A stretch of 64,000 nucleotides of DNA, from NCBI RefSeq assembly GCF_002909235.1, contig NZ_PHQQ01000020.1, forward strand, positions 49,515 to 113,514, written 5' to 3'. A program made the position numbers and the translations under genes. The notes beneath the pieces are model-generated. The model saw only the letters and a program-made list of their open reading frames with translations, made no database searches and had not been told where the DNA came from. Positions 27,766 through 36,471 of this stretch are shown here, one piece after another; position 1 is the stretch's first letter; each line of letters begins with the position of its first letter. This DNA is from Arenibacter catalasegens (GTDB lineage Bacteria; Bacteroidota; Bacteroidia; Flavobacteriales; Flavobacteriaceae).

Positions 27766-29124
27766 ATGCAGACAATCGTTAAAGCAGCACATCAAAAGGA
27801 ATTATTTGGCCATCCGGTTGGACTTTATATTTTATTCTTCACAGAGATGTGGGAACGGTTTTCCTATTATGGGATGAGGGCTATTTTGGTGTTATATTTA
27901 ATTACCGAAACTACCGATAGGAATCCTGGCTTGGGCTGGACCAATATTGAAGCTCTGGGGCTTTATGGTTGGTATACCATGCTGGTTTATGTGGCATCTA
28001 TCCCCGGGGGGATTATTGCAGATAGGATTCTTGGACAGAAAAAGGCAGTGATAGTTGGAGCAGTACTTTTGGTGATAGGGCACAGTATATTGGCTATAGA
28101 GCAAATGTGGGCATTCTATACCGGTCTCGGTTTTATAATTTCTGGGGTTGGTATGTTAAAACCAAATATTTCTACTATGGTAGGCGGACTTTATCCTAAG
28201 GGTGATATTAGAAGGGATAAGGGATTTACCATTTTCTATATTGGTATAAACATAGGAGCATTTCTTTCCAGTTTAATTGTAGGGTATGTAGGTGAGGTTT
28301 ATGGCTGGCATTACGGCTTTGGATTGGCCGGTATCTGTATGCTGTTGGGACTTGTGCAATTTATTTTTGGCCAAAAATATCTCGTGGGTGTGGGCGATTT
28401 TCTTGGAAAGTCTACAAACAAGGATGATCAGGAAGCCTTAAAGAGACCACTTAATAAAATAGAGAAGGATAGGGTAATAGTTTTGATTCTCTCTTTTTTA
28501 ATGGTAATAGTTTTCTTCGGTGCGTTTGAACAAGCAGGGGGATTAATGAATATTTACGCTTCTGAAAAAACCAATAGAATGTTGATGGGCTGGGAGGTTC
28601 CTGCTTCATGGTTCCAATCCTTGAATGCCTTTTTCATTATTGTCCTGGGTACTGTGGTAGCCAACTATTGGGCCAGCCGCAAGCTTAAGGGAAAGGAAGC
28701 TTCCTCTATTTTTAAAATGATCGTGGGACTCATTATCATGGGAACTGGATTTTTATTTATGACAGCTGCAACTGCCCAATTTGAAAGCTCTGGATCCTCT
28801 GCTATGTATTGGTTGGTGTTGGCATATATGTTCCATACGGTGGGTGAGTTGAGTCTTTCTCCTGTATCCTTGTCCTTTGTAACTAAATTGGCACCCGCCA
28901 AATATGCTTCCTTAATGATGGGCCTATACTTTGCAACAACAGGTTTGGGTAATAAATTAGCGGGATTATTGGGGGAATCCGCTTCACATCTCGGAGAGTA
29001 TACCGTATTTACCGGAATAGCCATTTTCTGTATACTATTTGGATTGCTAATTGCTGTTTTCTTGAAAAAGTTAAAAGTATTGACACATGGTGCCGAAGAT
29101 AATGAGTATAAAATTGAGCACTAA
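27766..29124 (+). CDS. POT-family proton-coupled peptide transporter, copy 1
   Basis: A 452-residue inner-membrane protein of the MFS/POT (PTR2) family with about 12 membrane segments. The family signature FTEMWERFSYYGMRAILVLY includes the ExxER proton/peptide motif at the start of helix 1. The GIADRILG-type loop and FTIFYIGINIGAF in the fifth helix region are also present. It imports di- and tripeptides with protons. Only nine bases separate it from the dipeptidyl peptidase gene. Confidence 0.93.
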   Translation: MQTIVKAAHQKELFGHPVGLYILFFTEMWERFSYYGMRAILVLYLITETTDRNPGLGWTNIEALGLYGWYTMLVYVASIPGGIIADRILGQKKAVIVGAVLLVIGHSILAIEQMWAFYTGLGFIISGVGMLKPNISTMVGGLYPKGDIRRDKGFTIFYIGINIGAFLSSLIVGYVGEVYGWHYGFGLAGICMLLGLVQFIFGQKYLVGVGDFLGKSTNKDDQEALKRPLNKIEKDRVIVLILSFLMVIVFFGAFEQAGGLMNIYASEKTNRMLMGWEVPASWFQSLNAFFIIVLGTVVANYWASRKLKGKEASSIFKMIVGLIIMGTGFLFMTAATAQFESSGSSAMYWLVLAYMFHTVGELSLSPVSLSFVTKLAPAKYASLMMGLYFATTGLGNKLAGLLGESASHLGEYTVFTGIAIFCILFGLLIAVFLKKLKVLTHGAEDNEYKIEH

Positions 29125-29259
29125 TTCCTATAATCGGCCATTTGTATTTTTGTTCGTTGAACCTAAGTCAAGTGCCCACAATTACGATAGTGAAGTTCAG
29201 TACCAAGAGCATTATGTCTTTGGTAATTTTGAAATAAATAATAAGTAAACTGTCTTGAT

Positions 29260-31044
29260 ATGAATACCGATATTGAAAATCTTTTTAAGGACAAGGTCCT
29301 TGGGCATCCTGCGGGGCTATTTGTTTTATTTTTCACAGAAATGTGGGAACGATTCTCGTTTTACGGGATGCGTATTTTATTGGTTTTGTTTCTAACGGCG
29401 CCCATTATTAGTGATAATCCAGGATGGGAGTGGCCCAGGGAAAATGCCTTGGCCCTAATCGGAACCTATGCTTCCCTATTGTATTTAACCCCGATAGTTG
29501 GGGGTTGGATCGCCGATAGGATAACAGGGTATAGAGTGGCAGTGGTAATAGGTTGTTTAATAATGACCTTGGGTCATGCCGCTATGGCCTTTGAATCTAC
29601 AGCTACTCTATATCTTGGTCTTGCCTTATTGGTCATTGGTACAGGTTTCTTTAAACCCAACATTACTTCTATAATTTCAGAGATGTATCACGGGAAGGAA
29701 TCCAAAAAGGACGGTGCCTATACCATATTTTATATGGGCGTAAATGCAGGTGCCTTTTTCGGAATGATGCTTTGTGGGTATTTGGCCGAAAATTATGGTT
29801 GGTCATGGGGCTTTGGCTTGGCAGGAATCTTTATGTTTCTCGGAATGCTCCAGTTTTGGTTGGCCAAGGACTTATTTGGAGATATTGGCGGTAAGCCAGT
29901 GAAAGAAGGGAAAGCCAATTTATCTGATATAGAAGCAGAGGAAAAAATATCGATAGGGGAGGATAAAGAAATTGAAACCAAATTGAACCCGTTTAGTCTT
30001 TTTGATAAAATATTAATTGTTTTATCTTCTGTTGGTGGGCTGCTCTATCTCTTTAATGATCCCTTCGAGAAAATCCAGGGCACTAGTTTGGCACCATTTA
30101 GCCTTGGTAGTCTAAGTGGTACCAATGTTATTATTTTGGGTTCCTTGATCTTGTTTTTAATTTTATTGGTTACTAGAATTGCCAGATACTTACCTGTAGT
30201 AAGGGATCGAATAATAGCCGTATCAATTTTCGGGTTTTTTACGGTCTTCTTTTTTGCCTTTTTTGAACAATCCCTAGGTTCCATGACCATATTTGCAAGG
30301 GATTATACGAATAGGGACCTTGTGGGTCAATCGGCCATGATCTTTAAAGTAATTGATGCTCTGCTGACAACAGTTCCGTTGGCCATTATAAGTTGGGTCC
30401 TGGTGTTACTGGCTAAAAAGACCTTTACCCGTATAGGACTATCCAATATTATATTGGCTATCGCATTTATTGGACTCTGGATTTTGGTGATTTTTAGATT
30501 AGTGGATAAGTTTACCCAAGAAGGTAATCAGGTAGACGCCAGTTGGTTCGCTATTCTAAATTCATTTTTTATCATTACCCTAGCACCCTTTTTTTCCAGA
30601 TGGTGGGAAAGTAAATATAACCCCAGTGCAGCTATGAAATATGGGATTGGACTCATTTTATTGGGATTGGGCTTCGCGGTATTGTCCTTTGGTGCATCAG
30701 GAATTCCTTCGGGGGCACAGACGGCATCTGTGAGTATGATATTTTTAATTTTAGCATACCTATTGCATACTATGGGGGAGTTGTGTATCTCTCCGGTTGG
30801 CCTTTCTTACCTTAGTAAACTTGTTCCGGCGCGTATGATCGGTTTTATGTTCGGGGTATGGTATTTGGCCATTGCCATTGGTCAAAAAGCAGCGGGAACT
30901 ATGGGTGGGATGATCGATAAGATTTCCGAACAATATTCTATGGGAACCTTCTTTCTAATCTTTACACTAGTGCCTGTGGGTGTTGGATTTATATCTATAG
31001 TTTTAAATCCATTTCTTAAAAAACTTATGCACGGGGTTCGCTAA
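29260..31044 (+). CDS. POT-family peptide transporter, copy 2 (longer form)
   Basis: A 594-residue paralogue of the preceding transporter, starting with the same FTEMWERFSFYGMRILLVLF signature. The extra length sits in the middle: a charged loop (about 218-245) followed by additional hydrophobic segments between the two six-helix halves, as in bacterial POT proteins with 14 membrane segments. The 135-base gap from copy 1 shows no terminator hairpin, so co-transcription is possible. Its TAA (31042-31044) touches the end of the comEC tail frame on the other strand with no base between. Confidence 0.92.
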   Translation: MNTDIENLFKDKVLGHPAGLFVLFFTEMWERFSFYGMRILLVLFLTAPIISDNPGWEWPRENALALIGTYASLLYLTPIVGGWIADRITGYRVAVVIGCLIMTLGHAAMAFESTATLYLGLALLVIGTGFFKPNITSIISEMYHGKESKKDGAYTIFYMGVNAGAFFGMMLCGYLAENYGWSWGFGLAGIFMFLGMLQFWLAKDLFGDIGGKPVKEGKANLSDIEAEEKISIGEDKEIETKLNPFSLFDKILIVLSSVGGLLYLFNDPFEKIQGTSLAPFSLGSLSGTNVIILGSLILFLILLVTRIARYLPVVRDRIIAVSIFGFFTVFFFAFFEQSLGSMTIFARDYTNRDLVGQSAMIFKVIDALLTTVPLAIISWVLVLLAKKTFTRIGLSNIILAIAFIGLWILVIFRLVDKFTQEGNQVDASWFAILNSFFIITLAPFFSRWWESKYNPSAAMKYGIGLILLGLGFAVLSFGASGIPSGAQTASVSMIFLILAYLLHTMGELCISPVGLSYLSKLVPARMIGFMFGVWYLAIAIGQKAAGTMGGMIDKISEQYSMGTFFLIFTLVPVGVGFISIVLNPFLKKLMHGVR

Positions 31045-31218
31045 TTAGCGCAAATTATAAATCAAAGCTCCCTTTTCTGCTGTAGAATGGAAAGGGATGT
31101 TTTTTTTATGGCAAGTTGCCTTCCATCGTTCTACGTAACTGTTGTAATTACTGCCGTCGGCAATAACAATTTTTGGACGTACTGAATCCAAAAGCCTTTC
31201 CAAATTTATTTTTGGAGA
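31045..31218 (-). pseudogene. Detached C-terminal tail of ComEC, after an in-frame stop
   Basis: Directly after the TAA of the comEC reading frame, the same frame continues for 57 codons without another stop (SPKINLERLLDSVRPKIVIA ... ending LIYNLR). This is the usual end of flavobacterial ComEC proteins, where a phrase like LTQSPKINLERLL runs on uninterrupted; the stop sits where Gln (CAA) is expected. The tail frame has a normal stop at 31045-31047. It is unlikely to be translated on its own. Confidence 0.75.
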
Positions 31219-33069
31219 TTATGTCAATAATAGGGTAGAGATATTATAATTTTTTGGAAGCAGAACCAAGGAACTGTCTATTATCACCAAACTTTCGTCG
31301 GCTATAAGATAAGTGTTGGTTAATGGCAAATATTCCAATTTTGTGATGTTTTGGGCAACGGCATAATCGTTGGCCATTCTTGTAGAAGCTTTGGGATTGT
31401 TCGTAAGTGTGGTAATTTTTTGTCCAGTTTGATGGATCAAGGTTGTATTTCTGGTAATATGCCCTATTACTAGGGTTTCCTTCTGCTTTGTAAGGTGCCT
31501 ATTCCCCAAAATATACAATTGAAAGCATAAAATCAATACTAGGAATACCATGACCCTTTTATAGGATGCTTTTGTAAAGGCCATAACCATAGAGATGATA
31601 ATACTATAACTGAGAATTAATTGAACAGCGTCAAAAGAGATATTCCGAAAAAGAAAATTTTCCTGCTTGGCCACGGTCCCAATAATGGTATTCATCCATC
31701 GAATTACTGTGTCGTAGGCCGTTACTAGTATTGGAGGCAAACTGTTTGTAAGGGAAAGCGCGATAACCAATATTCCAAACCCCAAAATAAAGGTTAAAAA
31801 TGGTAGTATTAGGAGACTTGAAACCAAAAACAATCCCGGGAATTGATGAAAATAGTATAGACTTATTGGTAATACTCCCAGTTGTGCAGCAATGCTTACC
31901 GAAACCAACTCCCATCCTTTTTTTAAGAACCACATTTGCGGAACCCAGAGTTTTTGTAATAGAGGGAATATCCAAACTATGGAAAAAACGGCGGCATAAC
32001 TTAGTTGAAACCCTACCTGAAATAATAATAGCGGATCTAAAATTAGCAGTATGAAAAATAGGGACAATGCCAGAATATTAAAATTACCCGTAGGTCTGTT
32101 TAAGTAGAGCGCGTAGGCTACGAAAGTAAACATGGTAACAGCTCTTAGGATAGAGGCAGAAAGTCCGGCCATTATAGCAAAACTCCATAATAGTAAAACA
32201 ATAACAACCAGCTTTATAGTTTTGCCTTTGGGAAGAAGCTCTAAAGGTCTTAACAAAAAATGGAGTAGTCCCAAAAGAATGCCAATATGTAATCCAGACA
32301 ATGCCAAAATATGATAGGCTCCCGCATTCTTGTAATCGGTATTTATTTCAGCTGTAATTTCATTGCGCTGTCCAAGGAGTAAGGCTTGGATTACACCCAA
32401 TTCTTCTCCACCAAAATTTTCTTTTTTTAAATTTTCAATGATGTGGCCCCTCATTTGGGCTGCCTTACCAAAGACGGTTTTAGTAGCTGTGGATTTTAAG
32501 AAATAATTATTCGATGCAAGTTTAATCTGATACTCTATTCCTAGATTGGAAAGGTATTTTTTATAATTGAATTGATGAGGGTTTAAAGGAGGTGTAATGG
32601 GTTGAAGGGTAGTGAAGACCACTATTTCGTCATCTACCCGCAATGGTCCCTTTGTGGTGTCCAGGGACATGTTAAGTAGTATTTTACCGGAAACGTTTAT
32701 ACTGTCCATGTATTTAACATGAGCTACATACCTTTCTGAATAATTATTGGATTTTAATACTTCGCGTATTTTTAAAGTAAAGGCCCTATTCCCATTCAGG
32801 TAATGATGCGTGTAATGCTGACTACTATTTTTGGATTCATTTAGGGTAAGTGTCAACATCCCAATGGCCACCGATAAAAGTCCGGTCATAAGGGCGAAAA
32901 GTAGCGAGGGTGCTTTGTGGTTAAATACAAATGCACCCCCTAAAAGGATTAATGAAATTAGGGTTAGGCTAAAGGATAAAACAAGCGAAGGATGTAAATA
33001 ATATCCAACTAGAATTCCACAGATCAGGCAAAAGGTAAGTTTTATGGTTGTGAATCTCAACAACCGCAT
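31219..33069 (-). CDS. comEC: ComEC/Rec2-family DNA-uptake channel, cut short by a stop codon
   Basis: A 616-residue multi-pass membrane protein: several N-terminal helices, a periplasmic DUF4131-like part (about 75-200), then the Competence domain with ALSGLHIGILLGLLHFL and many helices (about 230-510), and a short soluble end. ComEC forms the inner-membrane channel for transforming single-stranded DNA. The reading frame stops at TAA (31219-31221), but 57 more codons of family-like sequence follow in the same frame, giving about 674 residues if the stop were a Gln codon. Channel parts are intact, so it may still work, or it may be an early pseudogene. The start ATG is two bases from the preceding gene's stop. 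Confidence 0.85.
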   Translation of the reverse strand: MRLLRFTTIKLTFCLICGILVGYYLHPSLVLSFSLTLISLILLGGAFVFNHKAPSLLFALMTGLLSVAIGMLTLTLNESKNSSQHYTHHYLNGNRAFTLKIREVLKSNNYSERYVAHVKYMDSINVSGKILLNMSLDTTKGPLRVDDEIVVFTTLQPITPPLNPHQFNYKKYLSNLGIEYQIKLASNNYFLKSTATKTVFGKAAQMRGHIIENLKKENFGGEELGVIQALLLGQRNEITAEINTDYKNAGAYHILALSGLHIGILLGLLHFLLRPLELLPKGKTIKLVVIVLLLWSFAIMAGLSASILRAVTMFTFVAYALYLNRPTGNFNILALSLFFILLILDPLLLFQVGFQLSYAAVFSIVWIFPLLQKLWVPQMWFLKKGWELVSVSIAAQLGVLPISLYYFHQFPGLFLVSSLLILPFLTFILGFGILVIALSLTNSLPPILVTAYDTVIRWMNTIIGTVAKQENFLFRNISFDAVQLILSYSIIISMVMAFTKASYKRVMVFLVLILCFQLYILGNRHLTKQKETLVIGHITRNTTLIHQTGQKITTLTNNPKASTRMANDYAVAQNITKLEYLPLTNTYLIADESLVIIDSSLVLLPKNYNISTLLLT

Positions 33070-33070
33070 C

Positions 33071-33631
33071 TTACAAGATTCGCGTAGCCTTTATAAAGGC
33101 ATAGTTCCAATAACCTTCCCTCAGAGAGGAAACTATAACCCCCCTAGATGAGGTGGAGTGGATGAATTTTATTTCATCACCGTCTACTTGGACCACTAAG
33201 CCTACGTGGTTTATATTGTTCTTTCTTCTGGAGGTTCCAAAGAAAAGGAGGTCGCCCTTACTAATGTTCTTTAAGTTTATTTTTTCACCTTCCTCTGCCA
33301 TTTGATAAGAGGCTCTGGGCAGTTGAATATCGTGTTCCCCAAAGGCTACATATAGCAAACCGGAACAATCCATCCCACTATCCGTAGTGCCGCCAAATTT
33401 ATAGCGGACCCCAGAAAATGTTAGGGCGGTATTTATAATTTGCTCGGTTCTTTTGGCAGCTGGTTTACGTATAGTCTCACCGCCAAGAGGGGTTTCAGCG
33501 TTTACTTCAGCAGGTATTTCCGAGGCCTCTACGGTTATTTTTCTGTCTTCACGATGGACCGTTTTTTTCTTGGCCGCACCGCAGCCAACTAGGGAAATAA
33601 TTAGGAATAAAGAAAAAAATCTTTGAATCAT
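33071..33631 (-). CDS. NlpC/P60 (C40) cell-wall peptidase lipoprotein
   Basis: A 186-residue lipoprotein with lipobox LVGC (Cys17) and an NlpC/P60 domain from about residue 65. The catalytic Cys is in MDCSGLLYV, the His in INHVGLVVQV and the third polar residue in FIHSTSSRGV. It should cleave peptide cross-bridges of peptidoglycan from the periplasmic side of a membrane. It is the first gene before comEC with one base between them, so both share the promoter at 33660. Confidence 0.9.
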   Translation of the reverse strand: MIQRFFSLFLIISLVGCGAAKKKTVHREDRKITVEASEIPAEVNAETPLGGETIRKPAAKRTEQIINTALTFSGVRYKFGGTTDSGMDCSGLLYVAFGEHDIQLPRASYQMAEEGEKINLKNISKGDLLFFGTSRRKNNINHVGLVVQVDGDEIKFIHSTSSRGVIVSSLREGYWNYAFIKATRIL

Positions 33632-33659
33632 CCAAGTAAAAGTTAGTGCTCTTGGATAT

Positions 33660-33667
33660 CAAATTTA
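33660..33667 (-). promoter_or_regulatory. TAnnTTTG promoter box for the NlpC/P60-comEC pair
   Basis: TAAATTTG on the minus strand is an exact match to TAnnTTTG, 28 bases before the ATG at 33631. No convincing -33 element is seen. Confidence 0.45.
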
Positions 33668-33882
33668 GATAATTAATTTAAAATCCGTAGTTTTTTTGGG
33701 AAAACCCTTGCAATGGGCTTAAGTTAAATGGGGAATATTGCCATTATTCCAACAACGTATTGGTGCTGTATTTATTGTCCAAACGGGGCCCTAAAAATTA
33801 TTTGATGAATAGATTCACGTTGTAAATTATATATAAAAGTTAAGTATGGGAATACAAGTTAAAATTGGGATTCGTGAAATTT

Positions 33883-35007
33883 TTATCGGACCATTTTGGC
33901 ACTCTCGACAATTGAAGAGGCCGCTTTTTCACTGGCGCCCTTGCCTCCTAGTTTTTTTTCCAATTCGTAGTAGGCCTCAAACTGCCTTTTTCTATCTGGG
34001 CCTTTCAGTATTTTAGCTAATTCCGTGGTAAGGTTTTCGGTATTCAAATCGTTTTGGATCAATTCTTTAACAACCTCCTTATCCATTATTAAATTTACTA
34101 GGGAGATGAATTTAAGGGTAATGATTCTTTTTGCAATCTGGTAAGATATCCAATTGGCACGATAGCAGACCACTTGGGGAATTTTAAATAATGCGGTCTC
34201 CAGGGTGGCGGTTCCGCTTGTCACCAAAGCGGCATAGGATAGGCTTAATAAATCATATGTTTTATTGGCAATTAAACTTACTTGGGAAGATTTTAAAAAG
34301 GGCTGGTAGAACTCTAGGTCCAAACTGGGTGCCCCGGCAATTACAAATTGATATTTAGGAAATGATTTTGTCACCGATAACATGAGGGTGAGCATTTTTT
34401 GAACTTCCTGTTTCCTACTTCCCGGTAAAAGGGCAATTATTGGTTTTTGTAAATCCAAATTATTGTCCTCCCTAAATTTTTTATCCGAGGTTCTGGGAAT
34501 ATCCCCTATGGCATCAATAAGTGGATGTCCCACAAAATTAACAGGATAGTGGTGCTTTTTTTCATAAAATTCCTTTTCAAAAGGGAGAATTACATGCATA
34601 GCATCAATATCTCTTTTAATTTTATGAATTCTTCCTTCCCTTGAGGCCCATATTTGGGGAGAAATGTAATAATTGGTCCTAAAGCCCTTCTTTTTGGCCC
34701 AAGAGGCAATTCTAAGATTAAAACCCGAATAGTCGATAAAGACAATTACATCAGGCTTAAAATTGACGATATCCTCTTTACAGAAGTCAATATTTTTAAA
34801 GATTTGGTTAATATTGGTGATTACCTCAAGGAAACCCATAAACGCCATTTCCTTGTAATGCTTTACCAAGATGCCGCCTGCTGCCTGCATTAAATCGCCT
34901 CCCCAACAACGAATGTTGGCTTCAAGATCCTTAGTCTTAAGGGCTTTTATGAGGTTTGAGCCATGAAGGTCGCCAGATGCCTCCCCAGCGATGATGTAAT
35001 ATTTCAT
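33883..35007 (-). CDS. lpxB: Lipid-A-disaccharide synthase
   Basis: A 374-residue glycosyltransferase (GT19) that joins UDP-2,3-diacylglucosamine and lipid X into the lipid A disaccharide at the inner membrane. It begins with the family motif YYIIAGEASGDLHGS, and has FIDYSGFNLRIA, YYISPQIWASREGRI, FVGHPLIDAI, LLPGSRKQEVQ and VTSGTATLETAL, covering the full length of the family. It follows surE and a small membrane protein in one transcription unit. Confidence 0.96.
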   Translation of the reverse strand: MKYYIIAGEASGDLHGSNLIKALKTKDLEANIRCWGGDLMQAAGGILVKHYKEMAFMGFLEVITNINQIFKNIDFCKEDIVNFKPDVIVFIDYSGFNLRIASWAKKKGFRTNYYISPQIWASREGRIHKIKRDIDAMHVILPFEKEFYEKKHHYPVNFVGHPLIDAIGDIPRTSDKKFREDNNLDLQKPIIALLPGSRKQEVQKMLTLMLSVTKSFPKYQFVIAGAPSLDLEFYQPFLKSSQVSLIANKTYDLLSLSYAALVTSGTATLETALFKIPQVVCYRANWISYQIAKRIITLKFISLVNLIMDKEVVKELIQNDLNTENLTTELAKILKGPDRKRQFEAYYELEKKLGGKGASEKAASSIVESAKMVR

Positions 35008-35061
35008 CCTTTTAGTTTGAATGGTTTTATGCCAATTGCCACGTTTTATACCTTGAATAAT

Positions 35062-35343
35062 CTAAAAAACCTTGTAATACAGTATTAACATAGCCGTTAG
35101 GAGAGTGGCAATCATAACGCCTCTAGCCCTATAATCTCTGCGTATTTTTAAAAAACCAAAAAAGGCAATGAGGTTTAAAATGGCTCCAAGTGCCAATAAA
35201 CTTCCTATATGCCCCTGTTGAACAGCTGCATTGTATGTTTCGATTATACCAAGGTCGGAAAATATGAGAATATATAATAATGTTCCAACCGTGTTGGCAA
35301 TGACCCCTACTACAAATCCTATAAGTATTTCTTTTTTAATCAT
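35062..35343 (-). CDS. Small three-helix membrane protein between surE and lpxB
   Basis: Ninety-three residues with three hydrophobic stretches (about 6-27, 47-66, 76-92) and the loop KIRRDYRARG. It overlaps the end of surE by 8 bases and precedes lpxB by 54 bases, so it is very likely a real, co-transcribed gene. Function unknown. Confidence 0.75.
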   Translation of the reverse strand: MIKKEILIGFVVGVIANTVGTLLYILIFSDLGIIETYNAAVQQGHIGSLLALGAILNLIAFFGFLKIRRDYRARGVMIATLLTAMLILYYKVF

Positions 35344-36115
35344 TTAGTTTCCAGTTGTTAATATTTTGAATGACATGGTGTGCGGTTAAATCAAATTGGG
35401 TCGGGACAACTGAGACATAACCCTGCGACAAGGCGTATTCATCGGTGTCCTCGCCTTTGTCCAACAGTTCAAACTCACCGGTAAGCCAATAATATTCCTT
35501 GCCATTTGGATTGGTTCTTTTGTCAAATTTTTCTTTCCAATTGGCCCGTGCCTGTCTACATATCTTAATGCCTTTAGGGGGAGTAGTATTGGTTTTCGGT
35601 ATATTAACGTTTAGAACTACACCGTTAGGGATACCATTTTTTAGGGCCTCTTTAACAATTTTTTGAATGGGTTCTTTTGAGGCCTCAAAGTTGGCATTCC
35701 AAGAATAATCACAAAGCGAGAAACCAATGGCCGGAATCCCTTCGATTCCTGCTTCGATGGCAGCGCTCATGGTTCCCGAATATATGACGTTGATAGATGA
35801 ATTGGATCCATGGTTGATTCCACTGACACATAAATCCGGCTTTCTGTCCAAGAGTTCCTGAAGGCCAAGTTTTACACAGTCTGCAGGAGTTCCGCTGCAA
35901 CTATATTCTTCTTTTGCACCATTTTCTATATCTACGGTAAGCTTTTTAATATACAGGGTATTATCAATAGTTATCGCATGTCCCATTCCAGACTGCGGAC
36001 TGTCAGGAGCTACTACGACTACCTCTCCAATTTCCATCATAAATCGTATCAATGCCCTTAAGCCGGGAGCTGTAATACCGTCGTCATTAGTGACTAGGAT
36101 CAAAGGTTTCGCCAT
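35336..36115 (-). CDS. surE: 5'/3'-nucleotidase SurE
   Basis: A 259-residue metal-dependent nucleotidase. The DD metal motif is in LVTNDDGITAPG near the N-terminus; SPQSGMGHAIT and SGTPADCVKLG follow, together with a conserved Asn in SGINHGSNSSINVIYSGTMS. It removes phosphate from nucleoside monophosphates in the cytoplasm. I take the ATG at 36115, because the conserved part starts there; a TTG seven codons upstream is open but sits inside the promoter box. Confidence 0.95.
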   Translation of the reverse strand: MAKPLILVTNDDGITAPGLRALIRFMMEIGEVVVVAPDSPQSGMGHAITIDNTLYIKKLTVDIENGAKEEYSCSGTPADCVKLGLQELLDRKPDLCVSGINHGSNSSINVIYSGTMSAAIEAGIEGIPAIGFSLCDYSWNANFEASKEPIQKIVKEALKNGIPNGVVLNVNIPKTNTTPPKGIKICRQARANWKEKFDKRTNPNGKEYYWLTGEFELLDKGEDTDEYALSQGYVSVVPTQFDLTAHHVIQNINNWKLND

Positions 36116-36133
36116 AGTATATAATTTATGTAG

Positions 36134-36141
36134 CAAAAATA
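36134..36141 (-). promoter_or_regulatory. TAnnTTTG promoter box for surE-lpxB
   Basis: TATTTTTG on the minus strand matches the consensus exactly and ends 18 bases before the surE ATG, giving a leader of roughly a dozen bases. Confidence 0.5.
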
Positions 36142-36471
36142 CGTTTTTAATCTATTATCGCTTTTACCCACAAGAGGAACGTATGTTGATATTTTGTTTC
36201 GGATTTATTGAATTTCAGAACAGATGACAACCTTTGTCAGTGTCCAGTGTAATTGATATATTAACAAAAGATTAATGTCATATAGGTATAATATGGCACG
36301 ATTTTTTCGTTATCTTAGGGTAATTGCCAATAAAGGTCACATTTAAAAGGCAAAACTTGGATGGCACTCATCGTTTGATTAATTTTAGGTGTTTGCTTTA
36401 ATACATTCAGGGAGGGGTTATTTTATACTTTAGAATTTACTCCAAATGTGGAAAATAATAAAATAAAATAG
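36142..36471. other. Divergent intergenic region between surE and the tail-specific protease
   Basis: About 330 AT-rich bases with no gene. It must contain the promoter of the protease gene on the plus strand, but I see no exact TAnnTTTG copy there. One short perfect inverted repeat, TGACAA-CCT-TTGTCA (36225-36239), could be an operator. Confidence 0.5.
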
